Assembly: GCA_905221605.1 (NCBI GenBank)
Contig: CAJNDS010002781.1
Coordinates: forward strand, 215,001-279,000
Source: Symbiodinium natans
Taxonomy: Eukaryota; Sar; Dinophyceae; Suessiales; Symbiodiniaceae
Direction: 5' to 3'
DNA length: 64,000 nt
Shown here: positions 63,375-64,000 of the stretch, piece by piece
Numbering within the stretch: position 1 is the stretch's first letter
How the letters are laid out: every line of letters begins with the position of its first letter
Translations under genes and position numbers: made by a program
The notes under the pieces: generated by a model
What the model was told of the DNA's origin: nothing
What the model saw: the letters and a program-made list of their open reading frames with translations, nothing else
Databases searched by the model: none

Positions 63375-64000
63375 AAGTTTTAGGGGTTTAAGCCTCATGC
63401 ACTACAGGGTTATAAGGTTCTAATCCTATAGGTATTGCCTTAACCTTTAACCCTAAACCTTTAACTTTAAACCCTGCAGGGTTAACCCCGTGAGAAATTT
63501 AGAGATAGACCCCGAAAAGACCCTAAACCTTCTTACAGGGTTTAATGGTTTAAAAACCGATAGGACATGTATACCTTCAGCGCCTGTAGGGTTCAAGCCT
63601 TTGAACGTGCTAGACCCCTATAGGGTGCTAAGGTTCTGACCCTAAAGGGTTTAGGATTAAGGCTTAAATGCCCTCTAGGTTTAAATGCCTAAGTCTTAAA
63701 CCCCAACCTTTAAACCTTCATCCTATGGGGTTTGAAGGTCAAGGGTTTAGGCTTGATTGCCGAGGGCTTTAGGGTCCTGACCCTAGAGGGTTTAGGGTTA
63801 AGGAATAGATGCGTAAACCTTAAACCCTTAAGGTTTAAACTCTATGGGCTTAGGGGGCTTAGTTTTTTTTTAAACCCTAAGCCTTTAAACCTTCACACTA
63901 CAGAGTTTAGAGGTGTTAAGGGTGACAAATTGATTACATACTTAGCTTTAAATGCCTGAATCTTAAACCCCAAACCTTTAAACCTTAACCCTATAGGGTT
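63375..64000. repeat. degenerate telomere-like repeats (copy of 30557-31140)
   Basis: Same diverged AAACCCTAAACC / CCCTATAGGG units as in the first block, closely matching it up to the window edge. Confidence 0.85.

Larger units (their letters stand above)
61880..64000. mobile_element. second copy of the type I TIR element (left part, runs off the window)
   Basis: From GCTCAC plus nine C and AATGGACCCACCGCGG onward it follows 29468-31140 in the same orientation, almost base for base outside the hairpin array, to the window end. Indels: a longer hairpin array (by about 406 bp) and about 54 bp extra near 63775-63830. Confidence 0.85.

Overview
The window looks like nuclear DNA of a dinoflagellate, probably Symbiodiniaceae-like. 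Four things point that way. There are plant-type TTTAGGG telomeric repeats. The long terminal repeats of a retrotransposon contain a 13-base match to the 3' end of the conserved dinoflagellate spliced leader. All recognisable host exons lie on one strand (minus). The host genes are multi-exon, and their exon junctions carry an AGG at the acceptor. Repeats and mobile elements fill most of the 64 kb.

Layout. 1-5250: a diverged host gene (exons about 2436-3708) and one exon of a Cys-rich gene family (5017-5250), both minus, then a TA/TATG microsatellite. 5547-26396: one 20.85 kb LTR retrotransposon on the minus strand, inserted in the TA microsatellite, with two 297-bp LTRs that differ at one visible position and an ATAT target duplication. 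Read 5' to 3' on the minus strand it encodes gag plus protease, a DDE integrase, a Ty3/gypsy-like reverse transcriptase, and then unusual cargo: a Tpt1/KptA-like RNA 2'-phosphotransferase, a C2H2-finger ORF, a RanBP2-finger/transmembrane/SWIM ORF, and a phospholipase D (HKD)-like ORF. A second retroelement (13859-18642) sits inside it directly after the integrase. That one has split direct repeats (A1-ORF-B1-A2-spacer-B2), as in Ngaro/PAT/DIRS-type elements, and encodes a 2OG-Fe(II) oxygenase-like domain, a cytosine-methyltransferase-like domain, and RT-RNase H.

26474-29062: exons of the Cys-rich host gene, with an 834-bp near-perfect inverted repeat between two of them. 29468-37141: two back-to-back candidate terminal-inverted-repeat elements with C-rich, TA-flanked ends. 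They contain arrays of hairpins centred on CTCGAG, degenerate telomere-like repeats and AT-rich filler. 39270-41500: a decayed Ty1/copia element (plus strand). 44721-55632: a minus-strand host gene cluster with two ankyrin-containing paralogs (one with a 2.26 kb intron that can be placed by comparing the paralogs) and a CmcJ/AsaB-like oxygenase gene. 59.6-60.9 kb: telomeric repeats and three small hairpin elements. 61880-64000: a second copy of the 29468-31140 block, with a hairpin array about 400 bp longer.

The most notable content is the cargo-bearing giant LTR retrotransposon and the enzyme-rich element nested in it. Together they encode RNA end-processing-like, DNA-modification-like and nuclease-like domains not normally needed for retrotransposition. 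Functions are inferred from motifs only. No database search was possible.
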